From: Allobosea sp. BK604 | GTDB lineage: Bacteria > Pseudomonadota > Alphaproteobacteria > Rhizobiales > Beijerinckiaceae | Assembly (NCBI RefSeq): GCF_004341515.1 | Contig: NZ_SLZF01000004.1 | Location: forward strand, 310,001-374,000 | Reading direction: 5' to 3' | DNA: 64,000 bases | Part shown: in pieces, positions 52,338 through 61,970 of the stretch | Numbering within the stretch: position 1 is the first letter of the stretch | How the letters are laid out: each line of letters opens with the position of its first letter | Position numbers and translations under genes: made by a program | Notes under the pieces: model-generated | The model's database searches: none | Seen by the model: the letters and a program-made list of their open reading frames with translations, nothing else | Told to the model about the DNA's origin: nothing

Positions 52338-53401
52338 CCGTCTTTTCAGATGAGGCCTTCTGCGATCACGAGCAGGTCGTGTTCGTCTCGGACGAGGCTT
52401 CCGGGTTGAAGGCTCTTATCGCCATCCACGACACCACGCTCGGTCCCGCCCTTGGCGGCTGCCGCATGTATCCCTATGCCGATGAGGAGGCGGCGCTGCG
52501 CGACGTGCTGCGCCTCTCGCGCGGCATGACCTACAAGGCCGCGGCCGCGGGCCTCGAGCTCGGCGGCGGCAAGGCGGTGATCATCGGCGATCCCCGCAGC
52601 CAGAAGACACCGGCGCTGCTCCAGGCGATGGGCCGGGCGGTCGAGCGGCTCGCGGGGCGCTACATCACGGCCGAGGATGTCGGCACGACGGTGGCCGATT
52701 TCGCCGAAATGCGGAAGGCGACGCATCATGTCGTCGGCCTGCCGGTCGAGCTCGGCGGCACCGGCGACCCGTCCCCGACCACGGCGCTCGGCGTCTTCCA
52801 TGGCCTGTCCGCCGCCGCGCGTCACTGCTGGGGCGCTGCGAGCCTGGCGGGCCAGCATGTCGCGGTGCAGGGCCTTGGCAATGTCGGCTGGCACCTCTGC
52901 CAGTTGCTGCATGAGGCCGGCGCGTCGCTGACGGTCGCCGATGTCCACGCCAGCCGTGCGGCGAAGGCCGTCGCGACCTTCGCCGCGCGGGCCGTTGCTC
53001 CCGAGGCGATCTATGCTGCCGACGCCGACATCTTCGCGCCCTGCGCCATGGGCGCGGTGCTGAACGACGTGACGGTCAAGCAGCTGCGCTGCGGCATCGT
53101 CGGAGGCGCGGCCAACAACCAGCTCGCCCGCGAGGATCATGGCGAGCTCCTGCGCTCGCGCGGCATCCTCTATGCGCCGGACTTCGTCATCAATGCCGGG
53201 GGCATGATCCGCGTCGCGTCGGAACGTGACGGCTACGACCAGGACCTCGTCGGCCGCGGCGTCGAGGGAATTGGCCGCACGCTGCTCACCATCTTCCAAA
53301 GTGCCGAGGAGGCTGGCGTCGCGACACATGTGGCGGCGCTCCAACTGGCGCAGGCTCGTCTTGGCCAGGCTCGGGCCGCGCAGGCTGCGCTGGCGGCGTG
53401 A
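52334..53401 (+). CDS. leucine/phenylalanine-type amino-acid dehydrogenase (Glu/Leu/Phe/Val family)
   Basis: A 355-residue NAD-dependent dehydrogenase. The catalytic lysine region is GMTYKAAAAGLELGGGKAV, with the second Lys in GGGK, and the NAD-binding loop is VQGLGNVGWHLCQLL. Length and the LGGCRMYPY segment fit the leucine, valine and phenylalanine dehydrogenases rather than GDH. It deaminates a branched or aromatic L-amino acid to the 2-oxo acid. GGAGG lies 8 bases before the ATG, inside the end of the exporter gene. A deacylase gene follows 6 bases downstream. Confidence 0.92.
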   Translation: MTVFSDEAFCDHEQVVFVSDEASGLKALIAIHDTTLGPALGGCRMYPYADEEAALRDVLRLSRGMTYKAAAAGLELGGGKAVIIGDPRSQKTPALLQAMGRAVERLAGRYITAEDVGTTVADFAEMRKATHHVVGLPVELGGTGDPSPTTALGVFHGLSAAARHCWGAASLAGQHVAVQGLGNVGWHLCQLLHEAGASLTVADVHASRAAKAVATFAARAVAPEAIYAADADIFAPCAMGAVLNDVTVKQLRCGIVGGAANNQLAREDHGELLRSRGILYAPDFVINAGGMIRVASERDGYDQDLVGRGVEGIGRTLLTIFQSAEEAGVATHVAALQLAQARLGQARAAQAALAA

Positions 53402-53407
53402 GCGGCG

Positions 53408-54523
53408 ATGACCGGGACAGTCGCGCTGCTGGAGGAACTGGTCGGCTTCGACACGGTGTCGAGCCGGTCGAACCTGGCGCTCGTCGAACGCGTCGCCGAC
53501 CGGCTCGGCAGCGCCGGCGCGCGCATTCGGCTGAGCCATGACGACAGCCGGAGCAAGGCCAATATCCTCGCCAGCTTCGGGCCGCGGGCGCCAGGCGGCG
53601 TCGTGCTCTCGGGCCATACCGATGTCGTTCCGGTCGACGACCAGACCTGGTCGTCCGACCCGTTCGCCCTGACCGAGCGCGATGGCAAGCTTTATGGCCG
53701 CGGCGCCGCCGATATGAAGGGCTTCGTCGCGGCGTGCCTCGCCGCTGCGGACGGCTTCGCGGCCGCAGACCTCGCGCGGCCCATCCATATCGCCCTGTCC
53801 TATGACGAGGAGGTCGGCTGCCTCGGCGTGCCCAGCCTGATCGAGGATCTGCTGGCGCATGAGGGCAAGCCGGAGCTTGCCATCATCGGCGAGCCGACCG
53901 GGATGCGCCTCGGCGATCGCCATCGCGGCTTTCTCGGCTTCCGCACGCGATTCGAGGGCAGGGCGGCGCATTCGAGCGATCCGAGCGCCGGCGCCAGCGC
54001 GATCTATCCCGCCGCGGATTTCATTGGCTTCCTGAAATCCGTGGGACATCGGACCGGAACGGGGAGCGACAGGACGACCATCAATATCGGCCGGATCGTG
54101 GGCGGCTCGGCGATCAATATCGTGCCATCAGCCTGCGAGGTGCTGTGGGAGTTCAGGCCGGTGACGCCACAGGATGCCGGCGAGACCGAGCAACTGGTCT
54201 CAGCCTATCTGGCGCGCGCAATGCCGCCGGAGGTCCGCCAGTCGACGCGCCGGCATATCCATGTTCCGCCCCTCTGGGCCTCCGGCGGCGAGCCGGCGCT
54301 GGTCGTGGCCGCCGCGCTCGGGGGCATCGGTCCGCCCTTCGCGCTGCCCTTCGGCACCGAGGCCGGCTTCTTCCAGGCCGCCGGCATATCCGCGGTGGTG
54401 TGCGGGCCGGGATCGATCGCACAGGCGCACCAGCCCGACGAATGGATCGAGCGCTCCGAGCTCGACGCCGCCGACGCCTTCCTCACCCGCCTCGTGGACT
54501 GGGCCCGCTGCCGGCAATCCTGA
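53408..54523 (+). CDS. M20 metallopeptidase, ArgE/acetylornithine deacetylase-like
   Basis: A 371-residue M20 amidohydrolase. The zinc ligands and catalytic residues lie in LSGHTDVVPVD, GRGAADMKGF, YDEEVGCLGVP and IIGEPT; AHSSDPSAGASAI starts the dimerisation domain and FGTEAGFFQAAG the last ligand region. Members remove acyl groups from N-acetylornithine or other N-acyl amino acids. Next to a Leu/Phe-type dehydrogenase, it could free an N-acyl branched or aromatic amino acid for deamination. Last gene of the operon from 50667. The gap to 54748 contains a short open frame (TGRKRTGTELRADLDIAAAQ) that I do not recognise. Confidence 0.9.
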   Translation: MTGTVALLEELVGFDTVSSRSNLALVERVADRLGSAGARIRLSHDDSRSKANILASFGPRAPGGVVLSGHTDVVPVDDQTWSSDPFALTERDGKLYGRGAADMKGFVAACLAAADGFAAADLARPIHIALSYDEEVGCLGVPSLIEDLLAHEGKPELAIIGEPTGMRLGDRHRGFLGFRTRFEGRAAHSSDPSAGASAIYPAADFIGFLKSVGHRTGTGSDRTTINIGRIVGGSAINIVPSACEVLWEFRPVTPQDAGETEQLVSAYLARAMPPEVRQSTRRHIHVPPLWASGGEPALVVAAALGGIGPPFALPFGTEAGFFQAAGISAVVCGPGSIAQAHQPDEWIERSELDAADAFLTRLVDWARCRQS

Positions 54524-54748
54524 ATGGCCGTAGCCTCGAAGCCAGGGCTCGTTCCACCTGGTCGATGGAAGCGTGAGGTAGCTCTCAATCAACGGCCGAC
54601 ACGGGTCGGAAGCGCACCGGCACGGAGCTCCGAGCGGACCTCGACATTGCGGCCGCCCAGGCAATTGGTCAGGAGGCTATCGACCCCAAGACGTTGTCGC
54701 CGCTACAACGCCAGCGGGCGTGGCCCCGTCGAGGCTCAAGGCTGATAG

Positions 54749-55549
54749 ATGAAGATCATGTGTCTGAACGGCTGGGGCGGGAAGCTCCACGCGCCGCTCA
54801 TTGCCTACCTGGGATCGTCATCTCCAGACATCCTCTGCTTGCAGGAGGTGGTGCATAGCCCTGAGACCACGAAGGATTGGCTGACATACCGGGACGGAGG
54901 CTACGTCCTCCCGCAACGGGCGAACCTGTTTCGCGATGTCGCGAGTGTCCTTCCGGACCACACGCCAATCTTCTGTCCGGCCGCGCAAGGCGTACTCTGG
55001 GATGGAGCATCATCCATCCCTTCCCAGTGGGGGCTTGCAACATTCGTGCACCGCACCCTGCCGATCACAGGTCAGGTGCAAGGCTTCGTACACAAAGCCT
55101 TCTCGCCCGATGGCTATGGCGAGCACCCGAGGTCTCGAAGCGCTCACGTCGTCCGGGTCTTCGATTTCGCAAAGGCGCGGTTCGTCTGCGTCGCCCACAT
55201 GCACGGCTTGCGCGATCCAGGGGGAAAGGCCGATATCCCCGAACGGATCGCACAAGCCAACCGGCTGGCGGAGCTCGTCCAGCAGATCGCAGAACCGGAC
55301 GATCCTGTAATCGTCTGTGGAGACTTCAACGTCGAGCCCGGGAGCCGAACGTTTGAAATCCTCGGCCGTATCGGTCTGGTCGACCTCGTCACCGCACGGG
55401 GGTTCGGCAGCACCCGCACGTCTCACTATTCGAAGGCAGGAAAATTTGCCGACTACATGTTTGTAAACGATCGCGTGGACGTGGCGGATTTCACTGTGGT
55501 TACCGAGCCCGAGGTCTCGGACCATTGCGCCCTGATTCTGACATTGTAG
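54749..55549 (+). CDS. endonuclease/exonuclease/phosphatase-family hydrolase
   Basis: A 266-residue EEP-superfamily protein. The motifs are visible: CLNGWGG (residues 5-11, Asn), LCLQEVV (metal-binding Glu), GDFNVEPGS, and SDHCAL at the C terminus. Members act on nucleic acids, phosphoinositides or sphingomyelin. No signal peptide is seen. Codon use is visibly less GC-rich than in neighbours, and the gene is followed by AT-rich DNA, so horizontal acquisition is likely. No partner gene is adjacent. Confidence 0.88.
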   Translation: MKIMCLNGWGGKLHAPLIAYLGSSSPDILCLQEVVHSPETTKDWLTYRDGGYVLPQRANLFRDVASVLPDHTPIFCPAAQGVLWDGASSIPSQWGLATFVHRTLPITGQVQGFVHKAFSPDGYGEHPRSRSAHVVRVFDFAKARFVCVAHMHGLRDPGGKADIPERIAQANRLAELVQQIAEPDDPVIVCGDFNVEPGSRTFEILGRIGLVDLVTARGFGSTRTSHYSKAGKFADYMFVNDRVDVADFTVVTEPEVSDHCALILTL

Positions 55550-55963
55550 GACGTTTGAGTGGCTCGATGTGTTGCGGTGCGCGCTATAACGAGAGAATAT
55601 GCTAGATGAACGCGTTCCCAACCAATACTCAGAAGATTTTTCTTAAGTCATTACTCGCAGCTTTCAGGCTATTTAGGTTATCTGATATTTTATTTTTGCG
55701 GACTGTATTTTTACTAACACAGAATGTGAGCTTCTGCATACGAGTCGCAGAAGAGGTATGCGGACATAAATATCCACAGTCAAAGATCATGGTTTTTGAG
55801 AATTACCAAAAATCACCCTAGATCGCAACGATTACATTCGGGACAGGTAGGCGGGGCGGCGTTATTGAAATGCGCCCCCTTTCCCTTGAAGGCCGTGGAA
55901 GGCTTATCTCGGAAGAGGAGGGGAAATCAGCTCGGCATGCACGGCGGCTGCCTTCCTGCGAAC
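55550..55963. other. AT-rich intergenic region
   Basis: About 410 bases with long T- and A-runs (for example 55627-55700 and 55770-55830), unlike the rest of the window. A 71-codon open frame at 55606-55821 has no ribosome-binding site or recognisable product, so I do not call it a gene. Probably foreign DNA linked to the EEP gene. Confidence 0.6.
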
Positions 55964-58900
55964 CTACTCCGCTGCCATTCGCCTGCCTGCGAAGGCCGGT
56001 AGCGCCTCCTCTTGCACCGCAGCGGCCGGCGCTTCGGCCGGCGTCGCCCGCTGGTCGAGGCTCTTGCGGAACCACAAGGCGTAGAGCGCCGGCAGGAAGA
56101 GCAGGGTGAGGAAGGTGGCGACGAACAGCCCGCCCATGATCGTGGTCGCCATCGGGCCCCAGAAGGCGCTTCCCGATAGCGGAATCATGGCGAGGATCGC
56201 GGCGAGGGCCGTCAGGATCACCGGCCGGGCACGTCGCACCGTGGCTTCGACGATCGCCTCGCGGCGCGTATGCCCGCCGGCGGCGACGTCCGCCTCGATC
56301 TGATCGACCAGGATCACGGTGTTGCGCATGATCATGCCGGCAAGGGCGATGAGACCGAGCAGGGCGACGAAGCCAAAGGGCCGTCCGGCGAGGTTGAGGC
56401 CGAGCGAGGCGCCGATGATGCCGAGCGGGGCCGTGAGGAAGACGAGGAAGAGCCGGGAGAAGCTCTGCAACTGCACCATCAGCACGGTGAGCATCAGCGC
56501 CAGCATCAGCGGGAACAGCTTGAAGATGGAGTCGTTGGCCTTGCCCGATTCCTCGATCGCTCCGCCGATATCGATGCGATAATCCTGCGGCAGCGCGTCG
56601 ATGATCGGCTTGAGCTGGGGATAGATCCCGCCGGTCACGTCGGGCGCCTGCACGCCGTCGATCACGCGACCGCGCACCGACAGCATCATGTCGCGGTTCT
56701 GACGCCAGATCAGAGGTTCCTCCGCGGTCCGTTCGATACGAGCGATCTGTGCCACCGGCACGGCTCGTCCGTCGCGCGACAGCAGGTTGAGGTCTCCGAT
56801 CCGGGAGGGATCGAGGCGCTCGCCGGCGGAGGCGCGCGCCACCACCGCGATGTCCTCGATGCCGTCGCGAACGGTGGTGATGGTGGCGCCGTTGACCAGC
56901 AATTGCAGCGTCTGCGCCACATCCTGCGGCGTCAGGCCGAGCGCCCGGGCGCGGTCCTGGTCGACCACGAGCCTCATCGAGGGCTGGCGCTCGTTCCATT
57001 GCAGGTTGGGATCGATGACGCGCTTGTCGGCGAGCATGGTCTTGCGCACCTGCTCGGCGATGTCCCGGATCTTGAGCGGATCGGTGCCCACCACCCGGAA
57101 CTCCACGGGGTAGTCGACCGGCGGACCGAAGTCGAAGCGCGTGACGCGGACGCGCGCCTCGGACAGGGCGCCGTCACTGAGCGCCTTCTCGATCTTCGCC
57201 TTCACGCGTTCGCGCGCCTCGACGTTCTCCGGCAGGATGACGATCTGCGCATAGGCCGTATCGGGCAGTTGCGGGTTGAGACCGAGCCAGAAGCGCGGCG
57301 AGCCCTGACCGACATAGGTGGTGTAGCTCTTGATGTCGGGATCACCGTCGATCAGCCGCTCGCCCTTGATCGCGACGGCCTTGGTGGCATTGATCGAGGT
57401 ACCGGCCGGCATGCGGATCTCGAAGAAGAGCTCGGGCCGGTCGGAGATCGGGAAGAACTGCTGCTGCACATGGCCGAAGGCGACGACCGCCCCGGCGAAG
57501 ACGGCAAGCGTCGCCATCGTCACGGTCAGCCGCCGGCGCACGCAGAAGCGCACCACGGCGCGCAGCATGTTGTAGAGGCGGGTGTTGTAGATCGCCTCCG
57601 GGTCGGGATGGGCGTGGCTCTTGAAATTGGGCAGCAGCAGCACGCCGAAGAGCGGGGTGAACACCACCGCCACCACCCAGGAGGCGATCAGGGCGATCGC
57701 CACCACCCAGAAGATGCCGCCGGCATATTCGCCCACCGCCGAGACGGCAAAGCCGATCGGCACGAAGCCGATCGCGGTGACCAGCGTGCCGGTGAGCATG
57801 GGGAAGGCGGTCGAGGTCCAGGCGAAGGCGGCGGCACGCTCGCGCGCCCAGCCCTGTTCCATCTTCACCACCATCATCTCCACCGCGATGATGGCATCGT
57901 CGACCAAAAGGCCGAGCGCGATGATGAGGGCGCCGAGCGTGATGCGGTTGAGGTCCATGCCGAGCATGTTCATCACCAGCACGACCACGGCCAGGACCAG
58001 CGGCACCGATGTCGCGACGACGATGCCGGTGCGCCAGCCCAGCGAGAGGAAGCTGACGCCGAGCACGATGACGAGCGCTTCGAGGAAGGAGCGCAGGAAC
58101 TCGAAGACGGCATGGTCGACCACGGCCGGCTGGTCGGCGATCTGGGTGACGTCGATGCCGACGGGCATGCCGGAGGTGAACCTGTCGACGGCCGCCTGCA
58201 CATTCTTGCCGAAGGTGAGGATGTTGGCGCCCTTGGCCATCACGACGCCGATCCCGAGCGCCGGCTCGCTGCCCTGGCGGACCAGGAAGCTCGGCGGGTC
58301 GGCATAGCCGGCGGTGACGCTTGCGATGTCGGACAGGCGGAACAGGGCGCCATTGGCCGAGACCGGCGTCGCCTTCACCGCCTCGACCCCGTTGAACGCG
58401 CCGGTGACGCGCAGCGGAATGCGCTGGGCGCCGGTTTCGAAAGTGCCGGCCGGCGTCACCGAATTCTGCTTGGCGAGACTGTCGAAGATGGTCTGCGGGG
58501 AGACGCCGAGGCTGGCGAGCTTGGCCGTGTCGAAATCGACGAAGATGGTCTGCTGCTGGTCGCCGTAGAGATTGACCTTGGTGACGTCGGGCACGCGCAG
58601 CAGCGCCTTCTTCATGGCGTCGGCCTGGTCCTTGAGCTGGCGGTAGCTCGCGCCCTTGCCGGTGATCATGAAGAGCAGGCTGTCGACATCGCCGAATTCA
58701 TCATTGACGTTGGGGCCGATCAGCCCGGCTGGCATGTCGGGCTGGATGTCGGTCAGCTTCTTGCGGAGCTGGTAGAACAGTTCCGGCACCATCTTTGGCG
58801 GCGTCTCGTCGCGCAGCGACAATTGCAGGGCCATGAAGCCCGGCGTCACATAGGTGCGCGCACGGTAGAAATAGGGCAGCTCCTCGAGCTTCTTCTCGAT

Positions 58901-59155
58901 CTGGTCGGCGACCTGGTCCTGCATCTCCTGCGAGGTCGCGCCCGGCCACACCGCCGTGACATTGGCGACCTTGATGGTGAAGTTCGGGTCTTCCGCACGG
59001 CCGAGATTGAGATAGGCGAGGGCCCCTCCGATCGCGAGCGCGATGACGAAGAACAGCGCCAGCGGCTTGTGCGCGACCGCCCAGGCCGAGAGGTTGAAGC
59101 GACCATGCGTGCCGTGATCGGCCTCGACCGGCTTGATGTCATTGCTCGCCATCAC
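55964..59155 (-). CDS. RND efflux transporter permease, MexB/AcrB-like family
   Basis: A 1063-residue inner-membrane pump with twelve membrane segments and two large periplasmic loops. LLVDDAIIAVEMMVVKME is the fourth-helix motif with the conserved Asp pair of the proton relay. The adaptor gene is directly upstream and a TetR gene lies before it. The closest look is of the CzcA/HAE-like 'acriflavin resistance' branch of proteobacteria. It exports toxic compounds across both membranes with the adaptor and an outer-membrane channel, which is not encoded here. Confidence 0.93.
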   Translation of the reverse strand: MMASNDIKPVEADHGTHGRFNLSAWAVAHKPLALFFVIALAIGGALAYLNLGRAEDPNFTIKVANVTAVWPGATSQEMQDQVADQIEKKLEELPYFYRARTYVTPGFMALQLSLRDETPPKMVPELFYQLRKKLTDIQPDMPAGLIGPNVNDEFGDVDSLLFMITGKGASYRQLKDQADAMKKALLRVPDVTKVNLYGDQQQTIFVDFDTAKLASLGVSPQTIFDSLAKQNSVTPAGTFETGAQRIPLRVTGAFNGVEAVKATPVSANGALFRLSDIASVTAGYADPPSFLVRQGSEPALGIGVVMAKGANILTFGKNVQAAVDRFTSGMPVGIDVTQIADQPAVVDHAVFEFLRSFLEALVIVLGVSFLSLGWRTGIVVATSVPLVLAVVVLVMNMLGMDLNRITLGALIIALGLLVDDAIIAVEMMVVKMEQGWARERAAAFAWTSTAFPMLTGTLVTAIGFVPIGFAVSAVGEYAGGIFWVVAIALIASWVVAVVFTPLFGVLLLPNFKSHAHPDPEAIYNTRLYNMLRAVVRFCVRRRLTVTMATLAVFAGAVVAFGHVQQQFFPISDRPELFFEIRMPAGTSINATKAVAIKGERLIDGDPDIKSYTTYVGQGSPRFWLGLNPQLPDTAYAQIVILPENVEARERVKAKIEKALSDGALSEARVRVTRFDFGPPVDYPVEFRVVGTDPLKIRDIAEQVRKTMLADKRVIDPNLQWNERQPSMRLVVDQDRARALGLTPQDVAQTLQLLVNGATITTVRDGIEDIAVVARASAGERLDPSRIGDLNLLSRDGRAVPVAQIARIERTAEEPLIWRQNRDMMLSVRGRVIDGVQAPDVTGGIYPQLKPIIDALPQDYRIDIGGAIEESGKANDSIFKLFPLMLALMLTVLMVQLQSFSRLFLVFLTAPLGIIGASLGLNLAGRPFGFVALLGLIALAGMIMRNTVILVDQIEADVAAGGHTRREAIVEATVRRARPVILTALAAILAMIPLSGSAFWGPMATTIMGGLFVATFLTLLFLPALYALWFRKSLDQRATPAEAPAAAVQEEALPAFAGRRMAAE

Positions 59156-59245
59156 GTGGCTCCCGGACGGGCGGCGAGCCTGCCCGGCCAGCCGCGGAAT
59201 AAAGCTGCTGAAGCGTTCTCGGGACGAGGAGTGCCGTCGCCGGGC

Positions 59246-60346
59246 TCACCCGCCGGCGGCGCTGCTCGCGAGCCGCACCGTCTCGCCGGCACGGAGCTTG
59301 TGCACGCCGAGCGCGACGACGGTCTCGCCGTCGGAAAGACCCTTGGACACGAGGGCGTCCTGGGCATCGTAGGCGGCGACCGTCACCGGGCGCGACGTGA
59401 GCGTCCTGGTGACCGGATCGATCACGAACACCGCCGGGCCGTGGCCCTCGTCGAGGATCGCGCCCAGAGGCAGGCGTGCCACGACGGACGAGGCATCGGC
59501 GAGCGTCACCGTCGCGGTCATGCCGAGATCGACCTCCGGCCCGGCCCCCTCGATCGAGAAGCGGGCCGGATAGGTGCGTGTCGCTGCGTCGGCCGAAGGG
59601 GTGAGCTCGCGCAATTTCGCCTGGTAGACCTTGTCGGGGCGCGACCACAGGGTCACCGTCGCGGTACCGGTGCGGGCCTTGTCGATCAGGGTCTCGGGGA
59701 TCGAGACATCGGCCTCGCGAGCGTCGGCATGCGCCAGGCTGATCACGGCCTGTCCGGCGGCAACGACCTGGCCCGGCTCGCCGAGGGTCGCGGTCACCAC
59801 GCCGTCGGCATCTGCGACCAGCGTGGCATAGGAGAGGGTGTTCTGGGCCAGCGTCACCGCCTTGGCGGCCTGGTCATAGGCCGAGATCGCCTGGTCGGCG
59901 GTGGCGTTCGCCCTGTCGAAATCCGAATTGGTCGACCAGCCGCGACCGCGCAAGGAGGTGATCCGGCCACGTTCGGCCACCGCCTGGTCGCGGGCGGCCT
60001 GCGCGGAGGCGAGGGCGGACTGGGCCTGCTGCAATTGCAGCGTCCAGTCTGTCCTGTCGAGGGTGGCGAGCGGTTGGCCCGCCTTCACGACGGCGCCGCG
60101 ATCGACGAGGCGTTCGGCGATCTTGCCGGTGACGCGGAAGCCCAGATTGCTCTCGATGCGGGCCCGGACGACGCCGACCAGCGTGCGCGGCGCCGCGGCG
60201 GGCGCAAAGCGCACTTGCGTGGTGCTCACCGGTCGGCTGGGCTCGGCCTTCGCGGCATCGGCGGGCCTGTCGCAAGCGGCAAGGGCGCCGGCGGCGGCGA
60301 GGACGGCGGCAAGGGCAAGGCGGCGGGGTGTCGGGTAGAGGTTCAT
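59246..60346 (-). CDS. RND efflux periplasmic adaptor lipoprotein (membrane fusion protein)
   Basis: A 366-residue HlyD/AcrA-type adaptor. The N-terminal signal ends in a lipobox (LAAC, Cys about residue 25), so it is lipid-anchored. It has a lipoyl-like half (GKIAERLVDRGAVVKAGQPL), an alpha-hairpin (AQSALASAQAARDQA), and the beta-barrel and membrane-proximal domains. Its ATG overlaps the TetR stop (ATGA 60343-60346), so the operon is TetR - adaptor - pump. The 90-base gap to the pump gene holds nothing notable. Confidence 0.93.
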   Translation of the reverse strand: MNLYPTPRRLALAAVLAAAGALAACDRPADAAKAEPSRPVSTTQVRFAPAAAPRTLVGVVRARIESNLGFRVTGKIAERLVDRGAVVKAGQPLATLDRTDWTLQLQQAQSALASAQAARDQAVAERGRITSLRGRGWSTNSDFDRANATADQAISAYDQAAKAVTLAQNTLSYATLVADADGVVTATLGEPGQVVAAGQAVISLAHADAREADVSIPETLIDKARTGTATVTLWSRPDKVYQAKLRELTPSADAATRTYPARFSIEGAGPEVDLGMTATVTLADASSVVARLPLGAILDEGHGPAVFVIDPVTRTLTSRPVTVAAYDAQDALVSKGLSDGETVVALGVHKLRAGETVRLASSAAGG

Positions 60347-60978
60347 GGGTTGCGTCCGGGATTGGCGAAAGGCGCGGCCGGTGCCGTGGCGAGCCCGCGG
60401 ATGAGCAGGCGGGCGAGACGGCGGACATCGTCCTCGGTGGTGTCCGGCCTGACTTCGGCGATCATGGTCGGATGGAAGGCGCCGCAGCAGGCAAAGCAGA
60501 GCGTCTTGGCATAGGCCTCGACTTCGCACGCTTCGAACTCGCCGCTGGCGATGCCCTGCGCGATCATTCGGCCGAAGAGCTCGGCCATGTAGGCGATATG
60601 CTCCTCGACCGCCTGCCAGTTCTCCTGCATGGCGACGGCGACCATCTCATGCACGGTCGCCTCGTCGGTGAAGCGCGCCTTGTTGCGCAGATGCACGCCC
60701 ACGATCATCGCCTCGACCCGCGACGAGACCGGACCGGGCGCGGTGACGAAGCTCTCGGCATAGTCATGCAGCTCGGCGAGCATGCGACGGCACAAGCCGT
60801 CGTTGATGGCGCTCTTGCCCGGGAAAAAGCGATAGATATTGGCGCTCGACATATCCAGCGCATTGGCGATGTCGGCGATCGTGGTCTTGGCGTAGCCAAC
60901 ACGACGAAACAGTCCTTCGGCAGCATCGAGGATGTGCTCGCGGGCTTCATCGGGTTCGTATCGCGGCTTGATGGCCAA
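60343..60978 (-). CDS. TetR-family transcriptional regulator
   Basis: A 211-residue repressor from a TTG at 60978. The HTH is residues about 25-55 (TTIADIANALDMSSANIYRFF), and the C-terminal helical part carries several Cys (LCFACCGAF) possibly in the drug site. No ATG lies in a suitable place; GTG 61020 is an alternative that would add 14 residues and overlap the operator-like repeat. It is the first gene of the efflux operon and presumably represses itself and the pump. Confidence 0.9.
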   Translation of the reverse strand: MAIKPRYEPDEAREHILDAAEGLFRRVGYAKTTIADIANALDMSSANIYRFFPGKSAINDGLCRRMLAELHDYAESFVTAPGPVSSRVEAMIVGVHLRNKARFTDEATVHEMVAVAMQENWQAVEEHIAYMAELFGRMIAQGIASGEFEACEVEAYAKTLCFACCGAFHPTMIAEVRPDTTEDDVRRLARLLIRGLATAPAAPFANPGRNP

Positions 60979-60996
60979 GGCCCTGATTCCTGAAGA

Positions 60997-61020
60997 GTGA
61001 AGATAATCATCTTTTATCAC
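60997..61020. promoter_or_regulatory. candidate TetR operator
   Basis: An imperfect inverted repeat: GTGAAGAT (60997-61004) and ATCTTTTATCAC (61009-61020), arms GTGA-AAGAT with a short insertion in one arm. It directly precedes the TetR start, the usual place for autorepression. Confidence 0.4.
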
Positions 61021-61409
61021 TCTTCGGTCGTCAGTCAAGAATGCGATGCAGCTCCGCAACCTGTGGCCGATCACTCGTCCGTGAGCGGTTGGCGCTTCGC
61101 GAGTGGACAAGTCGCGCGCCGTCGCCTCGACACCTGGGCGGCGCGGCAGGCCGCGAACGGTGTCACCAAACGGCAGGACCAAGGCGAGCTAGAGCAGGTA
61201 CACAGGCCGGCGACGGCGAGAGCCTCTCCCGTTTCCGACGGGCGACCTGGTTAGCCATTGCTTAATCGAAAGAGGTTAAGTCTCGCAGACAATTAGTGCC
61301 GCCTTGTGCGGCCAGCTGTTGCTTTTATTCACGCATTGATTTGGCGACTGGTCTCGCCCCCAGACGATCTTGAAAACATCCGCTTCGAGCGGGATTGAAT
61401 TGGGAGACC
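61021..61409. other. intergenic region upstream of the MucR-like gene
   Basis: About 390 bases without a convincing gene, shared by the divergent TetR and MucR-like genes. It contains CTTAA (61261-61265) / TTAAG (61276-61280) around a 10-base spacer in a locally AT-rich stretch, a possible MucR site. No clear promoter consensus. Confidence 0.4.
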
Positions 61410-61853
61410 ATGATGTCGGATCAAAAGATCGATGTTGTCGGCCTATCGGCCGACATCGTCGCCGCGTACCTATCGAACAATCACCTGCCCAGATCGGAAC
61501 TTCCAAGCCTCATAGCGACCACGCACGCCGCCCTTACTGCGTTGGGCCAGGCAGCCCCGGTCGTCGAGAAAAAACTGGTTCCGGCCGTTCCAATCAAGAA
61601 GTCGATCACGCCGGACGCGATCATCTGCCTCGAGGACGGCAAAGCCTTCAAGACGCTGAGGCGTCACCTCAAGACCAAATATGGCATGACGCCGGAGCAG
61701 TACCGCATGAAATGGGGGCTGCCGGACGACTATCCGATGGTTGCACCCGACTATGCGGAGGCCCGCTCGAAACTGGCGAAGACCACCGGACTAGGCCGAA
61801 GCCTTGGTCGAGGTGCCAGGAAAGATCTGAAGGGCCGTCGCCGGGCTGCCTGA
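61410..61853 (+). CDS. MucR/Ros-family zinc-finger transcriptional regulator
   Basis: A 147-residue regulator. The C-terminal half, ICLEDGKAFKTLRRHLKTKY, is the Ros/MucR zinc-finger segment, followed by GMTPEQYRMKWGLPDDYPMV; one Cys and one His of the finger are visible and the second Cys position is Asp, as in many rhizobial MucR proteins. The basic tail (SLGRGARKDLKGRRRAA) is usual. GGGAG precedes ATG 61410; ATG 61413 is equivalent. MucR proteins are global, often oligomeric regulators of exopolysaccharide and motility genes. It is monocistronic. Confidence 0.93.
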   Translation: MMSDQKIDVVGLSADIVAAYLSNNHLPRSELPSLIATTHAALTALGQAAPVVEKKLVPAVPIKKSITPDAIICLEDGKAFKTLRRHLKTKYGMTPEQYRMKWGLPDDYPMVAPDYAEARSKLAKTTGLGRSLGRGARKDLKGRRRAA

Positions 61854-61970
61854 CACACAAGTCCGATGCCGCGTCGGGGCGGTATCGGCGAAGTCTCAAG
61901 CCGAAGTCAGCGGGCGTCGCATGCGGCTCAGAGCCGTCATCGCTGCCCGCTGAAGCCGAGGCAAAGCACC

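Noticed and set aside
54524..54745. 73-codon open frame after the ArgE-like gene
   Set aside because: No start signal or homology recognised; another frame in the same stretch reads equally well, so neither is called.
55606..55821. 71-codon open frame in AT-rich DNA
   Set aside because: No ribosome-binding site, no recognisable product, and composition makes chance frames likely.
56270..60514. 1414-codon open frame on the plus strand
   Set aside because: It is antisense to the RND pump, adaptor and TetR genes, all with clear motifs; long antisense frames are expected in GC-rich DNA. The translation is low-complexity Asp/Arg/Gly-rich.
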